Assembly (NCBI GenBank): GCA_030065915.1
Contig: JASJCQ010000005.1
Span: 1 to 64,000, forward strand
Reading direction: 5' to 3'
DNA: 64,000 bases
From: Woeseiaceae bacterium
GTDB lineage: Bacteria > Pseudomonadota > Gammaproteobacteria > Steroidobacterales > Woeseiaceae
The translations under genes were made by a program, and so were the position numbers. Position 1 is the stretch's first letter. Each line of letters begins with the position of its first letter. The notes under the pieces were generated by a model, which was given only the letters and a program-made list of their open reading frames with translations, was not told the DNA's origin and did no database searches. Of this stretch, positions 25,636 through 36,355 are shown one piece after another.

Positions 25636-26826
25636 ATGAGGCGCAAAAGAGCTGCCCATAACAATAAGAGACTCGCGCCTGCAAGGACCGCCGCACTTCA
25701 AGCGGCGGTTCTTGTCGTCGCATTGGGTTGGATCGGCGCAGGTCACGGCGAGCCGACCGAGTTTGCAATGCTGCCGTCTTTGGAGTCGGAGCTTGTACAG
25801 GAAAGCCTGTTGCTGGATTTCGCCAGCAGCGGCGAACGGCGGCTGGTTGCCGGAGAGAGTGGACACATCCTGTATTCGGACGACGATGGTCAGTCCTGGA
25901 CACAGGCAGACGTTCCGGTCTCTTTGACGGTCACGTCCGTCGCCTTCGGCGGCCCCAACGAGGCCTGGGCAACCGCGCATGACGGCTTCCTGCTGCATTC
26001 CTCGGACAACGGTTCTACATGGGAGATCAAGCTGACCGGCTCCGACGTTGCACGATTGTCCGTCAGCGAACTCGAAGAAAAAATCGAAGCACAACGTGCC
26101 GAGCTGGACAACGCGACAGCGGAGAACCGCGAGGACCTCGAGTGGGCGCTGGACGACACGATGTTCGCCCTCGAAGAGGCGACGGCGGCCATCGACGAAG
26201 GCATGACGTCGCCGATGCTCAATATCTGGTTTGCCAACAACAGTGAAGGCTACGCGCTCGGCGCCTACGGCGTCTTCCTGCATACAGTCGACGGCGGTGA
26301 GACCTGGAAGATGGAGAGCAATCGTCTCGACAACCCCGACAAGTATCACCTGTACGGCATTGCCCGCTCGTCCGCCGGCACGCTGCTCGTCGCCGGTGAA
26401 GCCGGCACGTTGCTGCGCTCGACCGACGACGGCGCGAGCTGGGAGCGCGTCGACTATGTTTACGCAGGATCGTTCTTCGATGCCGTCGCGGTAAGTGATG
26501 GCAGCCTGCTGATCTTCGGGCTGCGCGGCAACGTGTTCCGATCGACGGACGAAGGCGCGAGCTGGTCACCCGTTCAGACGGGCGATCAGCGCACACTGAT
26601 GTCCGGCATGGCAACCGATGACGGGACTGTGGTTCTGGCCGGTGCCGCAGGTGCCGTCCTCATCAGCCGCGATGGCGGCGCAACCTTCCGCACCATACCG
26701 ACCGAGGGCGGCCTGGTTTACAGCGACGTCAGCATGAGATCGGACGGCAGCCTGATGCTGGCCGGCTTTGGCGGAATCTCGGTCATCGATCCGATGACCG
26801 GTAACACAAATACGGAGGGTCAGTGA
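25636..26826 (+). CDS. YCF48/BNR-repeat beta-propeller protein
   Basis: 396 aa. Exported (LQAAVLVVALGWIGAGHGEP). It carries repeated Asp-box or BNR-type units: ILYSDDDGQSWTQA, LLHSSDNGSTWEIK, FLHTVDGGETWKME, LLRSTDDGASWERV, VFRSTDEGASWSPV and LISRDGGATFRTI. A charged coiled coil (VSELEEKIEAQRAELDNATA onward, residues about 146-185) interrupts the propeller. The family is related to the plant photosystem II assembly factor Hcf136/YCF48, but bacterial members with DUF1302/DUF1329 have a different, unknown role. ATG at 25636 behind GGGGGAG. The stop overlaps the MMPL start. Confidence 0.88.
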   Translation: MRRKRAAHNNKRLAPARTAALQAAVLVVALGWIGAGHGEPTEFAMLPSLESELVQESLLLDFASSGERRLVAGESGHILYSDDDGQSWTQADVPVSLTVTSVAFGGPNEAWATAHDGFLLHSSDNGSTWEIKLTGSDVARLSVSELEEKIEAQRAELDNATAENREDLEWALDDTMFALEEATAAIDEGMTSPMLNIWFANNSEGYALGAYGVFLHTVDGGETWKMESNRLDNPDKYHLYGIARSSAGTLLVAGEAGTLLRSTDDGASWERVDYVYAGSFFDAVAVSDGSLLIFGLRGNVFRSTDEGASWSPVQTGDQRTLMSGMATDDGTVVLAGAAGAVLISRDGGATFRTIPTEGGLVYSDVSMRSDGSLMLAGFGGISVIDPMTGNTNTEGQ

Positions 26827-29216
26827 TGACTATCGAGCACAAGGACCCCCATTCCGACGTAACAGGTCTCGATGGCGCCAAAGCGCCGCTGGCGGAACGA
26901 CTGCTGTTCGAGAACCGCGTCATTGTCATCGTCCTGTTTTCGCTGCTGACGCTGTTCTTCGGTTATCACGCGGCCCAGCTGAAGCCCGACGCGAGCTTCG
27001 AGAAGATGATCCCGACCTCGCACCCGTACATCCAGAACTACCTGAGGAACCGGGCGGACCTCGCGAGCCTCGGCAACTCGATTCGTATCATCGTCCAGAC
27101 GAAGGAAGGCGACATCTTCGATGCGGATTTCCAGACCGCCCTGCAACAGATCAACGACGAGGTGTTCTACATACCCGGTGTTGATCGCGCGGGCCTGCAG
27201 TCGATATGGACGCCCAACGTCCGTTGGAGCGAGGTCACGGAGGAGGGCTTCCGCGGCGGCGCCGTTATCCCCAACTCCTACGACGGCTCGCCGGAGTCGC
27301 TCGAGCAGCTCAGGACAAACGTGCTGCGTTCCGGCCAGGTCGGGCGCCTCGTAGCCAACAACTTCAAGTCGGCCACGATCATCGCACCGCTAACCGACAC
27401 CAACCCGGAGACCGGCGAACGACTGGACTACCGGGACTTCTCGAAGAGCATCGAGGAACTCGTTCGCGACAAGTACGAAACCGACACCATCAAGATCCGA
27501 GTCACGGGATTCGCCAAGATTGTCGGTGACCTGATCGAGGGTGCGGTGCAGGTCGCGCTGTTCTTCCTCGCGGCCTGGGTGATTACCAAGGTGCTGCTGC
27601 TGCTTTATTCGCGCTGCTACTACGCCACGCTGATACCCCTGCTCTGCTCGACGGTCGGCGTCGTGTGGCAGCTGGGCCTGTTGCGGGCACTGGGCTTCGG
27701 TCTCGACCCCTACTCGATGCTTGTGCCGTTTCTCGTATTCGCCATCGGCATCAGCCACGGTGTGCAGATCATCAACAATGTCGCCGCGCGGTTCTTCTTC
27801 GGCATCGGCGCCTACTGGTCGGCGCGTCGTGCATTCCGTGCACTATACATCGCCGGATTCATCGCACTGATCAGTGACGGCATCGGTTTCCTGACGCTGA
27901 TGGTCATCGAAATCCCGGTCATCCAGGAACTCGCCATGACGGCGAGCATCGGCGTCGCCGTACTGATCTTTACGAACCTGCTGCTGATGCCGGTGCTGCT
28001 GTCCTATACGGGGCTGACGGACTCCTGCATGAATTACATCAGGAAGAGGGAGTCGGCACCGGCTCGCCTGGCGCCGTTCATCGCCCAGTTCGCGAAGAAA
28101 CCCCATGCCCCGGCGACGATTATCGTCGGCATCGTCCTGTTCAGCGTCGGCCTGATCGGCGGCCAGAGCCTGAAAATCGGTGACCTGGATCCGGGTGCGC
28201 CGGAGCTGCGACCGGACTCGCGCTACAACCTCGACAACGCCTTTTTGACCGAGAACTTCTCGACCAGCACCGACGTCTTCGTCGTCATGGTGGAAACCCC
28301 GCCGCAAGCTTGTGGTGACTACGAGACCGTCGCCGCGATCGACCGCTTCCAGTCGGTCATGAGCAACACGCCCGGCGTCCAGTCCGTGATCTCGCTGATC
28401 AACATCTCGAAGCGAGTCACGATGGCGATGAACGAGGGCAACCCGAAGTGGCATGCACTGAGCCGCAATCGCTACATCCTCAACAACTCGCTGCAACACG
28501 TACCGAGCAACCTCATCAATACCGACTGCAGCATGGTGCCGGTGCTGATCTTCCTCGACGATCACAAGGCCGAAACGCTCGAGGCCGTCACCCGCGATGC
28601 CGAGGCCTTCGGTGCGCAGTACAACAGTGACCAGGTCAGCTTCGTCCTCGCCGCCGGCAACTCCGGCATCGAGTCGGCGACCAACGTCGTTATCAGCGCA
28701 GCGCAATACCATATGCTGGCGCTGGTCTACGGCGTCGTCAGTTTCCTCGTGTTCCTGACGTTCCGGTCCTGGCGCGCCGTGGTCTGCATCATCGTACCGC
28801 TGGCCCTGACGTCAGTGCTTGGCCAGGCACTGATGGCCTTCCTCGGTATCGGCGTGAAAGTCGCGACATTGCCGGTCATCGCGCTGGGCGTCGGAATCGG
28901 TGTCGACTACGGCATCTATATCTACAGCAAGATGAATACGTATTTGAAACGCGGCCACGATGTTTACGAGTCGTACGTACGCACCTTGCGCACGACGGGC
29001 ATGGCCGTCGGTTTCACGGGCTTCACGCTGGCTATCGGCGTCGGCACCTGGATTTTCTCGCCGATCAAGTTCCAGGCGGACATGGGCCTGATGCTGACGT
29101 TCATGTTCCTGTGGAACATGCTCGGCGCGCTGACGTTGCTGCCGGCGCTGGCTCACTATCTCGTCAAGCCAACGCCGCAAGCCGAAGAGCCCGTGGCCGT
29201 CGCGGGCGCTGCCTGA
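26826..29216 (+). CDS. MMPL/RND-superfamily lipid transporter (module A)
   Basis: 796 aa. Two sets of one plus five transmembrane helices are separated by periplasmic domains, as in MMPL/HpnN proteins (for example VIVIVLFSLLTLFFGYHAA, and VATLPVIALGVGIGVDYGIYI with the intramembrane Asp that carries protons). It would use the proton gradient to move a hydrophobic substrate out of the inner membrane. The ATG at 26826 shares its A with the TGA of the YCF48-like gene, behind GGAGGG, so expression is coupled. A second MMPL protein of similar length is encoded at 47.3-49.6 kb. Confidence 0.92.
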   Translation: MTIEHKDPHSDVTGLDGAKAPLAERLLFENRVIVIVLFSLLTLFFGYHAAQLKPDASFEKMIPTSHPYIQNYLRNRADLASLGNSIRIIVQTKEGDIFDADFQTALQQINDEVFYIPGVDRAGLQSIWTPNVRWSEVTEEGFRGGAVIPNSYDGSPESLEQLRTNVLRSGQVGRLVANNFKSATIIAPLTDTNPETGERLDYRDFSKSIEELVRDKYETDTIKIRVTGFAKIVGDLIEGAVQVALFFLAAWVITKVLLLLYSRCYYATLIPLLCSTVGVVWQLGLLRALGFGLDPYSMLVPFLVFAIGISHGVQIINNVAARFFFGIGAYWSARRAFRALYIAGFIALISDGIGFLTLMVIEIPVIQELAMTASIGVAVLIFTNLLLMPVLLSYTGLTDSCMNYIRKRESAPARLAPFIAQFAKKPHAPATIIVGIVLFSVGLIGGQSLKIGDLDPGAPELRPDSRYNLDNAFLTENFSTSTDVFVVMVETPPQACGDYETVAAIDRFQSVMSNTPGVQSVISLINISKRVTMAMNEGNPKWHALSRNRYILNNSLQHVPSNLINTDCSMVPVLIFLDDHKAETLEAVTRDAEAFGAQYNSDQVSFVLAAGNSGIESATNVVISAAQYHMLALVYGVVSFLVFLTFRSWRAVVCIIVPLALTSVLGQALMAFLGIGVKVATLPVIALGVGIGVDYGIYIYSKMNTYLKRGHDVYESYVRTLRTTGMAVGFTGFTLAIGVGTWIFSPIKFQADMGLMLTFMFLWNMLGALTLLPALAHYLVKPTPQAEEPVAVAGAA

Positions 29217-29281
29217 CGGGAGCCGACTGTGCCATCGACAGACCGCGCACGATCGCAGCCGCGTTTCGCTGAGGTTCGATT

Positions 29282-30685
29282 GTGGACAGAATGAGTCTCC
29301 TGGAGTCCGGCTTTCTGATGCTCGAAGCACCCGAGACACCGATGCACGTCGGCGGCGTGAGTCTTTTCAAGTTCCCGGACCGCGTGAATCGCCGGACCTT
29401 CATGGCCCGGCTGGCTGACTCCTATCGGTCCACAACCGAGCTTCGCAAACCTTTCGCTCACCACGTCAGCCACAGCATGCTCGGCCGCTTCGGGCCACTC
29501 GTCTGGGAGGAAGACGACGAAATCGACCTCGACTACCACGTGCGCCAGGCTGCGTTGCCAAGTCCGGGAAACTATCGCGAGTTGTTCTCGCTGGTGGGCC
29601 AACTGCACTCGACGTTAATGGATCGCAGCCGCCCGCTCTGGGAAGTACACCTGATCGAGGGCCTGAAGAACCGTGAATTCGCGATTTACACGAAGGTGCA
29701 TCACGCGACGGTCGATGGCGTCGGCGGCATGCAGCTTACTGAGGGCGGATGCTCAACAGACCCCGATGAAGTCATCGACGTTTCGCCGTTCTCTATCGAA
29801 GCGCATGAGCGGTACAAGGCGGCGCACAGACGCCGCAGGCGAAGCAAGTTCGACCCGAGCGAATCCGAGCTCAACGCGATTGCCGAGTTCTTCAAGACGC
29901 AGTTCGAGACATCCTCGCATGTCCTCGGGGTATTGAAGAGCTATGCGACGACGTGGCTGGGGTTTGGCGATGGCCTCGCCGTTCCCTGGCGACACGTTCC
30001 GCACACGATGCTCAATACCAAGGTCTCGAGCGCACGCCGATTCGTCGCACAGTCATGGAGCATCGATCGCATACGCGCGGTCAGCAAGGCGGCAGGCGTC
30101 ACGCTCAATGACATCGTCCTCGCCATGTGCTCAGGTGCGCTCAGGCGCTACCTCGAGGAACAGGGCGAACTGCCCGAGCATTCATTACGCGCCTTGGTCC
30201 CGGTTTCCGTGCGCAAGAAGGACGACTTCGATTCACCGGTCGCCATCAGCTACATCGTGGCCGACCTCGGTACCCGTCATGAAGACCCGGAGGAGCGTCT
30301 CGAGACGATTGTTGCTTCTACGCAGTCCGGCAAAGAAATGCTCAGCGAGCTGTCGCCTCGCGAGGCCGGACTCTATGCAACACTTGTACAAACACCGTTG
30401 TTTATCTCAAGCCTGATGGGCGTCGCCGACTGGTTCCCGCCCGTCAGCACGGTGATCTCGAACGTGCCGGGACCGCGCGAGCAGCTGTATCTGAACGGCG
30501 CATCGCTACTCGGCACGTATCCCGTGTCTGCCGTCTTCCACGGGTTTGCACTGAACATCACGTTAGTTAGTTACCACGACAGCCTCGACTTCGGCATCGT
30601 CGCATGCCGAAGCACGGTGCCTGGCGTCCAGCGTCTGATCGACTACCTGGAACAGTCACTGGTCGAACTCGAGGAGGCCGTCTAA
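29282..30685 (+). CDS. Wax ester synthase/acyl-CoA:diacylglycerol acyltransferase (WS/DGAT) family
   Basis: 467 aa. Esterifies acyl-CoA to a fatty alcohol or diacylglycerol in characterised members. The active-site motif HHATVDG spans residues 140-146 (HHxxxDG). The usual start (MSLLESGFLMLEAPETPMHVG), the PLWEVHLIEGL motif and the C-terminal SNVPGPREQLYLNGA are all present. GTG start at 29282, with an ATG three codons later. It sits between the MMPL transporter and an HMG-CoA reductase gene on the same strand, which links neutral-lipid synthesis to the transport cassette. Which acceptor it uses is unknown. Confidence 0.92.
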   Translation: MDRMSLLESGFLMLEAPETPMHVGGVSLFKFPDRVNRRTFMARLADSYRSTTELRKPFAHHVSHSMLGRFGPLVWEEDDEIDLDYHVRQAALPSPGNYRELFSLVGQLHSTLMDRSRPLWEVHLIEGLKNREFAIYTKVHHATVDGVGGMQLTEGGCSTDPDEVIDVSPFSIEAHERYKAAHRRRRRSKFDPSESELNAIAEFFKTQFETSSHVLGVLKSYATTWLGFGDGLAVPWRHVPHTMLNTKVSSARRFVAQSWSIDRIRAVSKAAGVTLNDIVLAMCSGALRRYLEEQGELPEHSLRALVPVSVRKKDDFDSPVAISYIVADLGTRHEDPEERLETIVASTQSGKEMLSELSPREAGLYATLVQTPLFISSLMGVADWFPPVSTVISNVPGPREQLYLNGASLLGTYPVSAVFHGFALNITLVSYHDSLDFGIVACRSTVPGVQRLIDYLEQSLVELEEAV

Positions 30686-30713
30686 GCGAGCAGAATGCTC
30701 ATCGGAGATTGAA

Positions 30714-31886
30714 ATGACCGAAAGACACTCGATTCCCCGCGACAAGGGCAACGACCATACCCGCGAGATGGCGAATAAGCGCGCCGAGTTCATCGAGGCC
30801 GAGACTGGCGCCAAGCTCGACAAGGTAACGAGCTTTACGATCGATCCGGAAACGACGATGGGCAACATCGAGAACTTCACCGGCACGGCGCAGATACCGA
30901 TCGGCATCGCGGGGCCACTGAAGATGGTCGGCGAACACGCACAGGGCGATTTCTACATTCCGATGGCGACTACCGAGGGAACGCTGGTCGCAAGCTACAG
31001 CCGCGGCATGCGCGTCATCAGCGAGTGCGGCGGCTGCCGGACGACGGTCGTCAAGCACTCGATGCAGAGGGCGCCGGTCTTCCTGTTCGACAATGCGCTG
31101 GACGCGCGTGAGTTCGGCAAATGGCTCGATGAACACATCGAGTCCATACGCGCCGTTGTCAGGGCCTCTGTGGATGTCCCCGAGTTGATAGAAATCGAGA
31201 GATACGTGGTCGCCAACATGCTGTACACGCGATTCTGCTACACAACAGGCGACGCGGCAGGCCAGAACATGACCGGCAAAGCGACGCTGTATGCCTGCGA
31301 ATGGATCAAGGCGAACCACCCGGCAAGCCCGCGTTACATCCTGTCCGGCAACATCGACACGGACAAGAAGCACTCGATGATGAACATGATCCAGACGCGC
31401 GGCAAACGCGTTGTTGCAGAATTCGTCCTGAAACGTGATGTAGCCAAGAAGCTGCTGCGCATCGAGCCGGAATGGTTGTACAAGTTCCGGCAGATCGCCG
31501 GCATCGGCACGCACCTGTCAGGCGCGTCCTACAGCGGCGCACACTCGGCGAACGGTATCGCCGCCATGTTTATTGCCTGCGGCCAGGACGCGGCGAACGT
31601 GTCCGAGTCGCACGCCGGCATGAACTATTGTCAGATGCTCGACAACGGCGATCTGTATTGGTCGACCACGCTGCCGGCATTGATCTGCGCGACCTACGGC
31701 GGCGGAACGGGCCTGCAAACGCAGCGCGAATGCCTCGAGATGATGGACTGCTACGGCACGGGTAAGGGCGACAAGCTCGCAGAGATCATTACGGCTGTCG
31801 TGCTGGCAGGCGACATCTCCTTGTCGTCGGCGATCCTCGCCAACGAGTGGGTCAGCAGCCACGAGCAGATGGGGCGGAACCGCTAG
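30714..31886 (+). CDS. Hydroxymethylglutaryl-CoA reductase, class I type
   Basis: 390 aa. Reduces HMG-CoA to mevalonate with NAD(P)H. All four residues needed for catalysis in the human enzyme have counterparts: Glu88 (ATTEGTLVAS), a Lys in DTDKKH (218/219), Asp292 (CGQDAANVSES) and His383 (VSSHEQMGRN). The substrate segment ENFTGTAQIPIGIAGPL and cofactor motifs GDAAGQNM and TYGGGTGLQ are recognisable. The GDAAGQNM variant differs from the common GDAMGMNM. No other mevalonate-pathway gene is in the window. 28 nt after the WS/DGAT gene and 1 nt before DUF2505. Confidence 0.9.
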   Translation: MTERHSIPRDKGNDHTREMANKRAEFIEAETGAKLDKVTSFTIDPETTMGNIENFTGTAQIPIGIAGPLKMVGEHAQGDFYIPMATTEGTLVASYSRGMRVISECGGCRTTVVKHSMQRAPVFLFDNALDAREFGKWLDEHIESIRAVVRASVDVPELIEIERYVVANMLYTRFCYTTGDAAGQNMTGKATLYACEWIKANHPASPRYILSGNIDTDKKHSMMNMIQTRGKRVVAEFVLKRDVAKKLLRIEPEWLYKFRQIAGIGTHLSGASYSGAHSANGIAAMFIACGQDAANVSESHAGMNYCQMLDNGDLYWSTTLPALICATYGGGTGLQTQRECLEMMDCYGTGKGDKLAEIITAVVLAGDISLSSAILANEWVSSHEQMGRNR

Positions 31887-31887
31887 C

Positions 31888-32376
31888 ATGGAGATCTACC
31901 AGAAGCACAAGTACGCCCACAGCACCGATGAGCTGTACGCGATGTTCACGAGCAAAAAGGAGATCAAGGCAAAGCACAAGGCGCTGGGCGCGCGCAACAT
32001 CAGTGTCGAGGAGTGCGCGACGGACGATGAGGGAGCCCTTGTCACGTTCGTGCGTGAGGTGCCGGCCAACGTGCCCGGCGTCCTCAGTAAGTTCCTGCAA
32101 CCGTGGAATGTCGTCGAGCAAACGGAAGAATGGGAATGCCTGGACGGCGACGTGTATGCGGCGGACCTCGACATTGATATCGCCAACGTGCCGGTCACGG
32201 TGTCAGGCTCGCTCGAACTCAAGCCGACGAAGGAAGGCTGCGTCAATCATGTCCGCCTGTCGGTCGATTGCGGTATTCCGTTCGTCGGCAAGACACTGGT
32301 CGAATTCGTCGGCGGCGACTGCGGGCGCCTGGCCCATAAGGAATACAAGTACCTGCAGGAACGCCTGGCCAGGTAG
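31888..32376 (+). CDS. DUF2505 family protein (START/SRPBCC-like)
   Basis: 162 aa with no signal peptide. The sequence (EIYQKHKYAHSTDELYAMFT, VTFVREVPANVPGVLSKFL, ending DCGRLAHKEYKYLQERL) fits DUF2505, a START-like family expected to bind a hydrophobic ligand. Its start is 1 nt after the HMG-CoA reductase stop, so the two are almost certainly co-translated. A lipid-handling partner of the reductase or acyltransferase is plausible. Confidence 0.8.
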   Translation: MEIYQKHKYAHSTDELYAMFTSKKEIKAKHKALGARNISVEECATDDEGALVTFVREVPANVPGVLSKFLQPWNVVEQTEEWECLDGDVYAADLDIDIANVPVTVSGSLELKPTKEGCVNHVRLSVDCGIPFVGKTLVEFVGGDCGRLAHKEYKYLQERLAR

Positions 32377-32387
32377 CTGTAAAAAAA

Positions 32388-32428
32388 GGGGACATTCTGC
32401 TTTTTCCAGGAAAAAGCAGAATGTCCCC
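32388..32428. repeat. 41-nt perfect palindrome, terminator- or REP-like
   Basis: GGGGACATTCTGC begins an arm of 18-20 nt that is exactly mirrored after a 1-5 nt loop. Runs of A precede it on the + strand. It lies between the convergent DUF2505 and pullulanase genes, where it could end both transcripts. A degenerate relative with the same ATTCTGCTT / AAGCAGAAT arms occurs at 42942-42967, so it is probably a dispersed REP-type element and not only a terminator. Confidence 0.8.
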
Positions 32429-32440
32429 ATTTGCGCTTAG

Positions 32441-35400
32441 CTAATCTTCGTCCTCGTCATCGTCGTCATCCGCGTCCTCATTCACGAACACGGCCGTGGT
32501 CCGCGCCGGCACCGTGAACGTGTGCTCGTCTTCGTCATACTCCGCTCCGCGAACGATGCGATCAAACGAGCGCTCCTGGATCGGATGCAACTCGAACTCG
32601 CTGTCCTCGCCGGTATCGAGGAAGAACGACTGTTCCTGCAGCGACGCGTTGAACAGCACGACGATCTCGATGTCGTCATCGCCACGCAGGCTCATGACGA
32701 CAAGCCCCGGTACCTGGCTCGGGCCCGTGTTGTGGAACTCGACGCGTTCCTGCACGTCGGCACCCGTGCGCAGCCGGAACAGCGGTGAGCTGTTGCGGAT
32801 CCGGAGCATCTCACGCATGTGCTTGGCCGCGCTGCGGATGTCCTGCCGGTCGATGTCACCGAGCGCCGGGTTACCCAGCAGCTCCGACTGTTCGGCCCAG
32901 TTGCCCTGGTTGTCGCCGAACGGCGGCAGACCCCTGCCCCACGCCGTCTCGAAGTAGCTCCAGTCGACAAAGTTGAACCAGTCGCCGGAATTGAAGCTGT
33001 TGCGGTCCATTGACTTCGATCGCGCGATGTCCTGCCCGGCATGGAACAGCGGCACGCCCTGGCTCAGGGCGATGATGCTGTTGCCGAGGTTCAGCGTGCG
33101 GATGCGATCATCCATGTTCGTCCCGATCGGCAGCTTGTACTGGCTGATATCGAACAGCGTCTCGTTGTCGTGCGCCGACGCGTAGTTGATGATCTCCTGC
33201 GGATCGCTGGTGTAGCCCGCGCCCGGGTTGCCGAAGTAGTCGATATCGCGGCCCTGCACGAGGTTGCCGTTCCTGTCCATGAACTGGAATTCGGCGAGCG
33301 TGCCGGCCAGGCCCAAGCGAATCCAGTCGGTCAGCCGGAGCAACTCGTCGAGTTCGCCGAGACTGCCGCTGTTCAGCGCATTCGGGTCCGTGTACAGCCC
33401 ATTGATGAAACCCTGGCGACGAACATGGTCTTCGCCTGAGTCGAACGGCCCGCCGCCGCGCACGGCATCGCGCATACGGTCGTTGAACGAACCGACACCC
33501 GTGCCCATGCCCATGTTGGCCTGCGTGGCCTGTTCGAAGCGTGCGTCGTTCGCCACCTCGCCGAAGTTCCAGCCTTCGCCGTACAGATAGATCGCGCTGC
33601 CGTCCACGCCGTCTTTTTTCTTAGTCAGCGACTGCAGCATGTCACGCGCCTTCTCGATGTTGGCTTTCGTGTGATGCCCCATCAGGTCGAAGCGGAAGCC
33701 GTCGACCTTGTACTCGGTCGCCCACGTCCTGAGCGAGTCGAGCATCAGCTTCTCCATCATGTTGTGCTCGGTCGCTGTGTTCGCGCAACAGCTCGACGTC
33801 TCGATGTAGCCCGCGTCGTTGAGACGGTGGTAGTAACCGGGCACGACTTTGTCGAGCACGGACTTCTCGCCGCCCTGGCTGCCGCTCGTGTGGTTGTAGA
33901 CGACGTCCATGACCGTGCGCAGGCCGATGCGATTCAGGCCCGAGACCATCGCACGGAATTCGCGGATGCGCGCTGCCCCGTCCGGTTTGATCGAGTAGCT
34001 GCCCTCCGGCACCGTGTAGTGGAACGGGTCATAGCACCAGTTGAAGCCGTCCTGGTCACGGATCGCGTCAATGGCAGCCTGCTGCTCCTCGCTGTTCGGC
34101 GCGAAGCCGGACAGGTCACCCGGATCCGCATGCGTGCTGCGGTCTTCCGGAATCGTCGCGCAGTCGAACGCCGGCAGCAGGTGCACATGCGACAGGCCGG
34201 CGCGTGACAGGCGGCGCAAGTGACGCGAGCCGTGGGTCCACGGCAACGCAAATGCGGCGAAGGTGCCCTTCATCGCCTCCGGCACCCTGTCGTCGTGAAC
34301 GCTGAAGTCGCGTACGTGCAGTTCGTAGATCGCGATGTCTTCCGGCGCCTTCAGCCGCGGTTTGCGCAGTCGATCCCAACGCCACGGCTTCAGGTCGCGG
34401 TCGTCCAGGTTGACGATCTGCGTGCGCTTGCTGTCCATCGACAGGCTGTGTGAATACGGGTCGGTGACCAGGAAGGTCTCTACCTGTCCCGAGTAGCGCG
34501 CGAAGACTTCGATCTCGTACAGGTAGTACTTGCGGTTCCAGCCCGGGTTACCGATGGCACTCCATGTGCCGGTCGCCGTATCCTCGGTCATCGCGACGAC
34601 CTCGCTGGCGGCGCTCGTCTCGTCCGACGTATCGAACACGTGCAGCTTGACCGAACGCGCCGTCGGCGCCCACAGCCTGACCGTCGGCGTCTTGCCGTCC
34701 CATGACACGCCGAGCTCGCCGTCGTAGGTGAACAGCTCGTCGAGTACGCCGGGATGCTGTACGCCGGTCGCGTCAACCGCGTTGCCTTCACTGTCGGTTG
34801 CCGCGAGCGCGAATTGGGTCTTCAGGATTTCAGGGACTCGATGGAGTTCCGCTGGATCGAGCGCGTAGACAGGCATGCCGGCCAGGTGACGGAATTTTTC
34901 GGCAATGGCGCCATCGACAACACCGCTCGGCGCCAGGGCAATCGTGCCGTCGGCACCCTCGAGGCCGTCGCCGGTGATAGCAAGGTTTGCATCGGCACTG
35001 TAATGCAGCGTGACGTCGTTACCGCCGGCAATCGGCCACGCGAAGACGCCGGGTGCCAGCCAGTAGGCGCGCGCCTCGTCGATGTTGCCCTTCGGCAGTT
35101 CGCCGCTGATCTCGACGATATGCGTGACCGGGTCGTAGGTGAATACGACCAGCGTACCGTCACTGGGCACGACGAGCTGCATGTTAGGACCGTTCTGCAC
35201 GCCGCCTGCACCGTAGTTCTCGGCCCAGTCTTCGTCATGGGCGACTTTGAACTCCCAGTTGCCCGCTGGAATGTCGCGCGTCGCAAACGTGTACAGGCCG
35301 TCGCCGTCGGGATCCTGCAGCCAGGACCGAAGACACCACGGTTGCCAGTCGCCGGGGCAGCCAAGCTCCGACTGGAAGTTGCCGGGTATCGACGCGATCA

Positions 35401-36094
35401 CCGAGTTGCGGTTACTCGTGATCCAGTTCGTGCCGCGCTCGAAGTAGAACTTGACGTCGGCGGCTTCGGAGAGGTTCAACGGAATGTTGCCGCCGTTTCG
35501 CTCCGCGTTGAGCCCGTAGTTTTCGCTCCACGTTCCGTTGAGAGGCGCCTTGTACAGCCAGTCGCCAGCCGGCACGTTGAAGACGCCCTGCCACACGGTG
35601 TCATCGGCATCGTAGCTCAGGAACGTGGCGCTACACGGCGGCTGCCAGTCGTCCGGGCAGCCGAGTTCGGATTGGAGGCTGCCAGCAACCGTGACCAGCG
35701 CCGGCTGAATCAGGTGGTCGTCATGGTCGTAGATAAAGGTGATCTCACGAGCTACGGCGAGATCGAGCTGGAAGTTGCCGCCGCCGGCGCCGCCATCGCC
35801 GTAGTTCTCGGCCCAGTCGTCATTCAGAGCGACCTTCCATTCCCAGAACCCGGCTGGGACGGTGAATGTCGCCTGCCACAGCGGTGTGCCGGGAACGTTG
35901 ACGAGCTCGGTTGACGAGCACCACGGCTGCCAGTCTTCGGGGCAGCCCAGCTCGGACTGCAGGCTGCCGACCAGCGCAACGCCCACGGGATCACTCGTGT
36001 GATCGGCGTGTGTCGTAGCAGGAAGAAGAAAAGCTGCCAGCAGACTGCCGCACAGCACCAAAACGCGGGTCGAACCGATACGTATCGACGACAT
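32441..36094 (-). CDS. pulA: Secreted pullulanase-type alpha-1,6-glucosidase
   Basis: 1217 aa, GH13. Hydrolyses alpha-1,6 branches of pullulan, starch or glycogen outside the cell or in the periplasm. After the signal peptide ([20 protein letters not shown]) come three X25-like repeats, each opening with a G(S/N)(L/F)QSELGCPxDWQP segment. Then follow a pullulanase N2-like domain, a CBM48 ([20 protein letters not shown]) and the catalytic barrel, with [33 protein letters not shown] (nucleophile Asp) and [10 protein letters not shown] (acid/base Glu). The C-terminus is a run of Asp/Glu. ATG at 36094 behind a G-run. An ATG at 36115 is also possible. Confidence 0.92.
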   Translation of the reverse strand: MSSIRIGSTRVLVLCGSLLAAFLLPATTHADHTSDPVGVALVGSLQSELGCPEDWQPWCSSTELVNVPGTPLWQATFTVPAGFWEWKVALNDDWAENYGDGGAGGGNFQLDLAVAREITFIYDHDDHLIQPALVTVAGSLQSELGCPDDWQPPCSATFLSYDADDTVWQGVFNVPAGDWLYKAPLNGTWSENYGLNAERNGGNIPLNLSEAADVKFYFERGTNWITSNRNSVIASIPGNFQSELGCPGDWQPWCLRSWLQDPDGDGLYTFATRDIPAGNWEFKVAHDEDWAENYGAGGVQNGPNMQLVVPSDGTLVVFTYDPVTHIVEISGELPKGNIDEARAYWLAPGVFAWPIAGGNDVTLHYSADANLAITGDGLEGADGTIALAPSGVVDGAIAEKFRHLAGMPVYALDPAELHRVPEILKTQFALAATDSEGNAVDATGVQHPGVLDELFTYDGELGVSWDGKTPTVRLWAPTARSVKLHVFDTSDETSAASEVVAMTEDTATGTWSAIGNPGWNRKYYLYEIEVFARYSGQVETFLVTDPYSHSLSMDSKRTQIVNLDDRDLKPWRWDRLRKPRLKAPEDIAIYELHVRDFSVHDDRVPEAMKGTFAAFALPWTHGSRHLRRLSRAGLSHVHLLPAFDCATIPEDRSTHADPGDLSGFAPNSEEQQAAIDAIRDQDGFNWCYDPFHYTVPEGSYSIKPDGAARIREFRAMVSGLNRIGLRTVMDVVYNHTSGSQGGEKSVLDKVVPGYYHRLNDAGYIETSSCCANTATEHNMMEKLMLDSLRTWATEYKVDGFRFDLMGHHTKANIEKARDMLQSLTKKKDGVDGSAIYLYGEGWNFGEVANDARFEQATQANMGMGTGVGSFNDRMRDAVRGGGPFDSGEDHVRRQGFINGLYTDPNALNSGSLGELDELLRLTDWIRLGLAGTLAEFQFMDRNGNLVQGRDIDYFGNPGAGYTSDPQEIINYASAHDNETLFDISQYKLPIGTNMDDRIRTLNLGNSIIALSQGVPLFHAGQDIARSKSMDRNSFNSGDWFNFVDWSYFETAWGRGLPPFGDNQGNWAEQSELLGNPALGDIDRQDIRSAAKHMREMLRIRNSSPLFRLRTGADVQERVEFHNTGPSQVPGLVVMSLRGDDDIEIVVLFNASLQEQSFFLDTGEDSEFELHPIQERSFDRIVRGAEYDEDEHTFTVPARTTAVFVNEDADDDDDEDED

Positions 36095-36355
36095 GATATG
36101 ACCCCCCCAGATCATAGTTTTATCCCTGAAATTACCGTAGGCAGGGGGCAGGACTCAGTCAATGCAATGTATTCGTATTCATTCGCTTCGCGTGCCGGCG
36201 CGGCACCGGATTCAAGGACTTATGTTCCGCTGCCACCGCACCTTTGGTACTGTTTGCGGTCTATTCCGTTGTTGCTCTTCGATTATTCACAAGAACTTAA
36301 GGAGCAACGGACGCCCTACCCATTGGCTCAGTGATCTGAGAGAGGCTGCCAGTCA

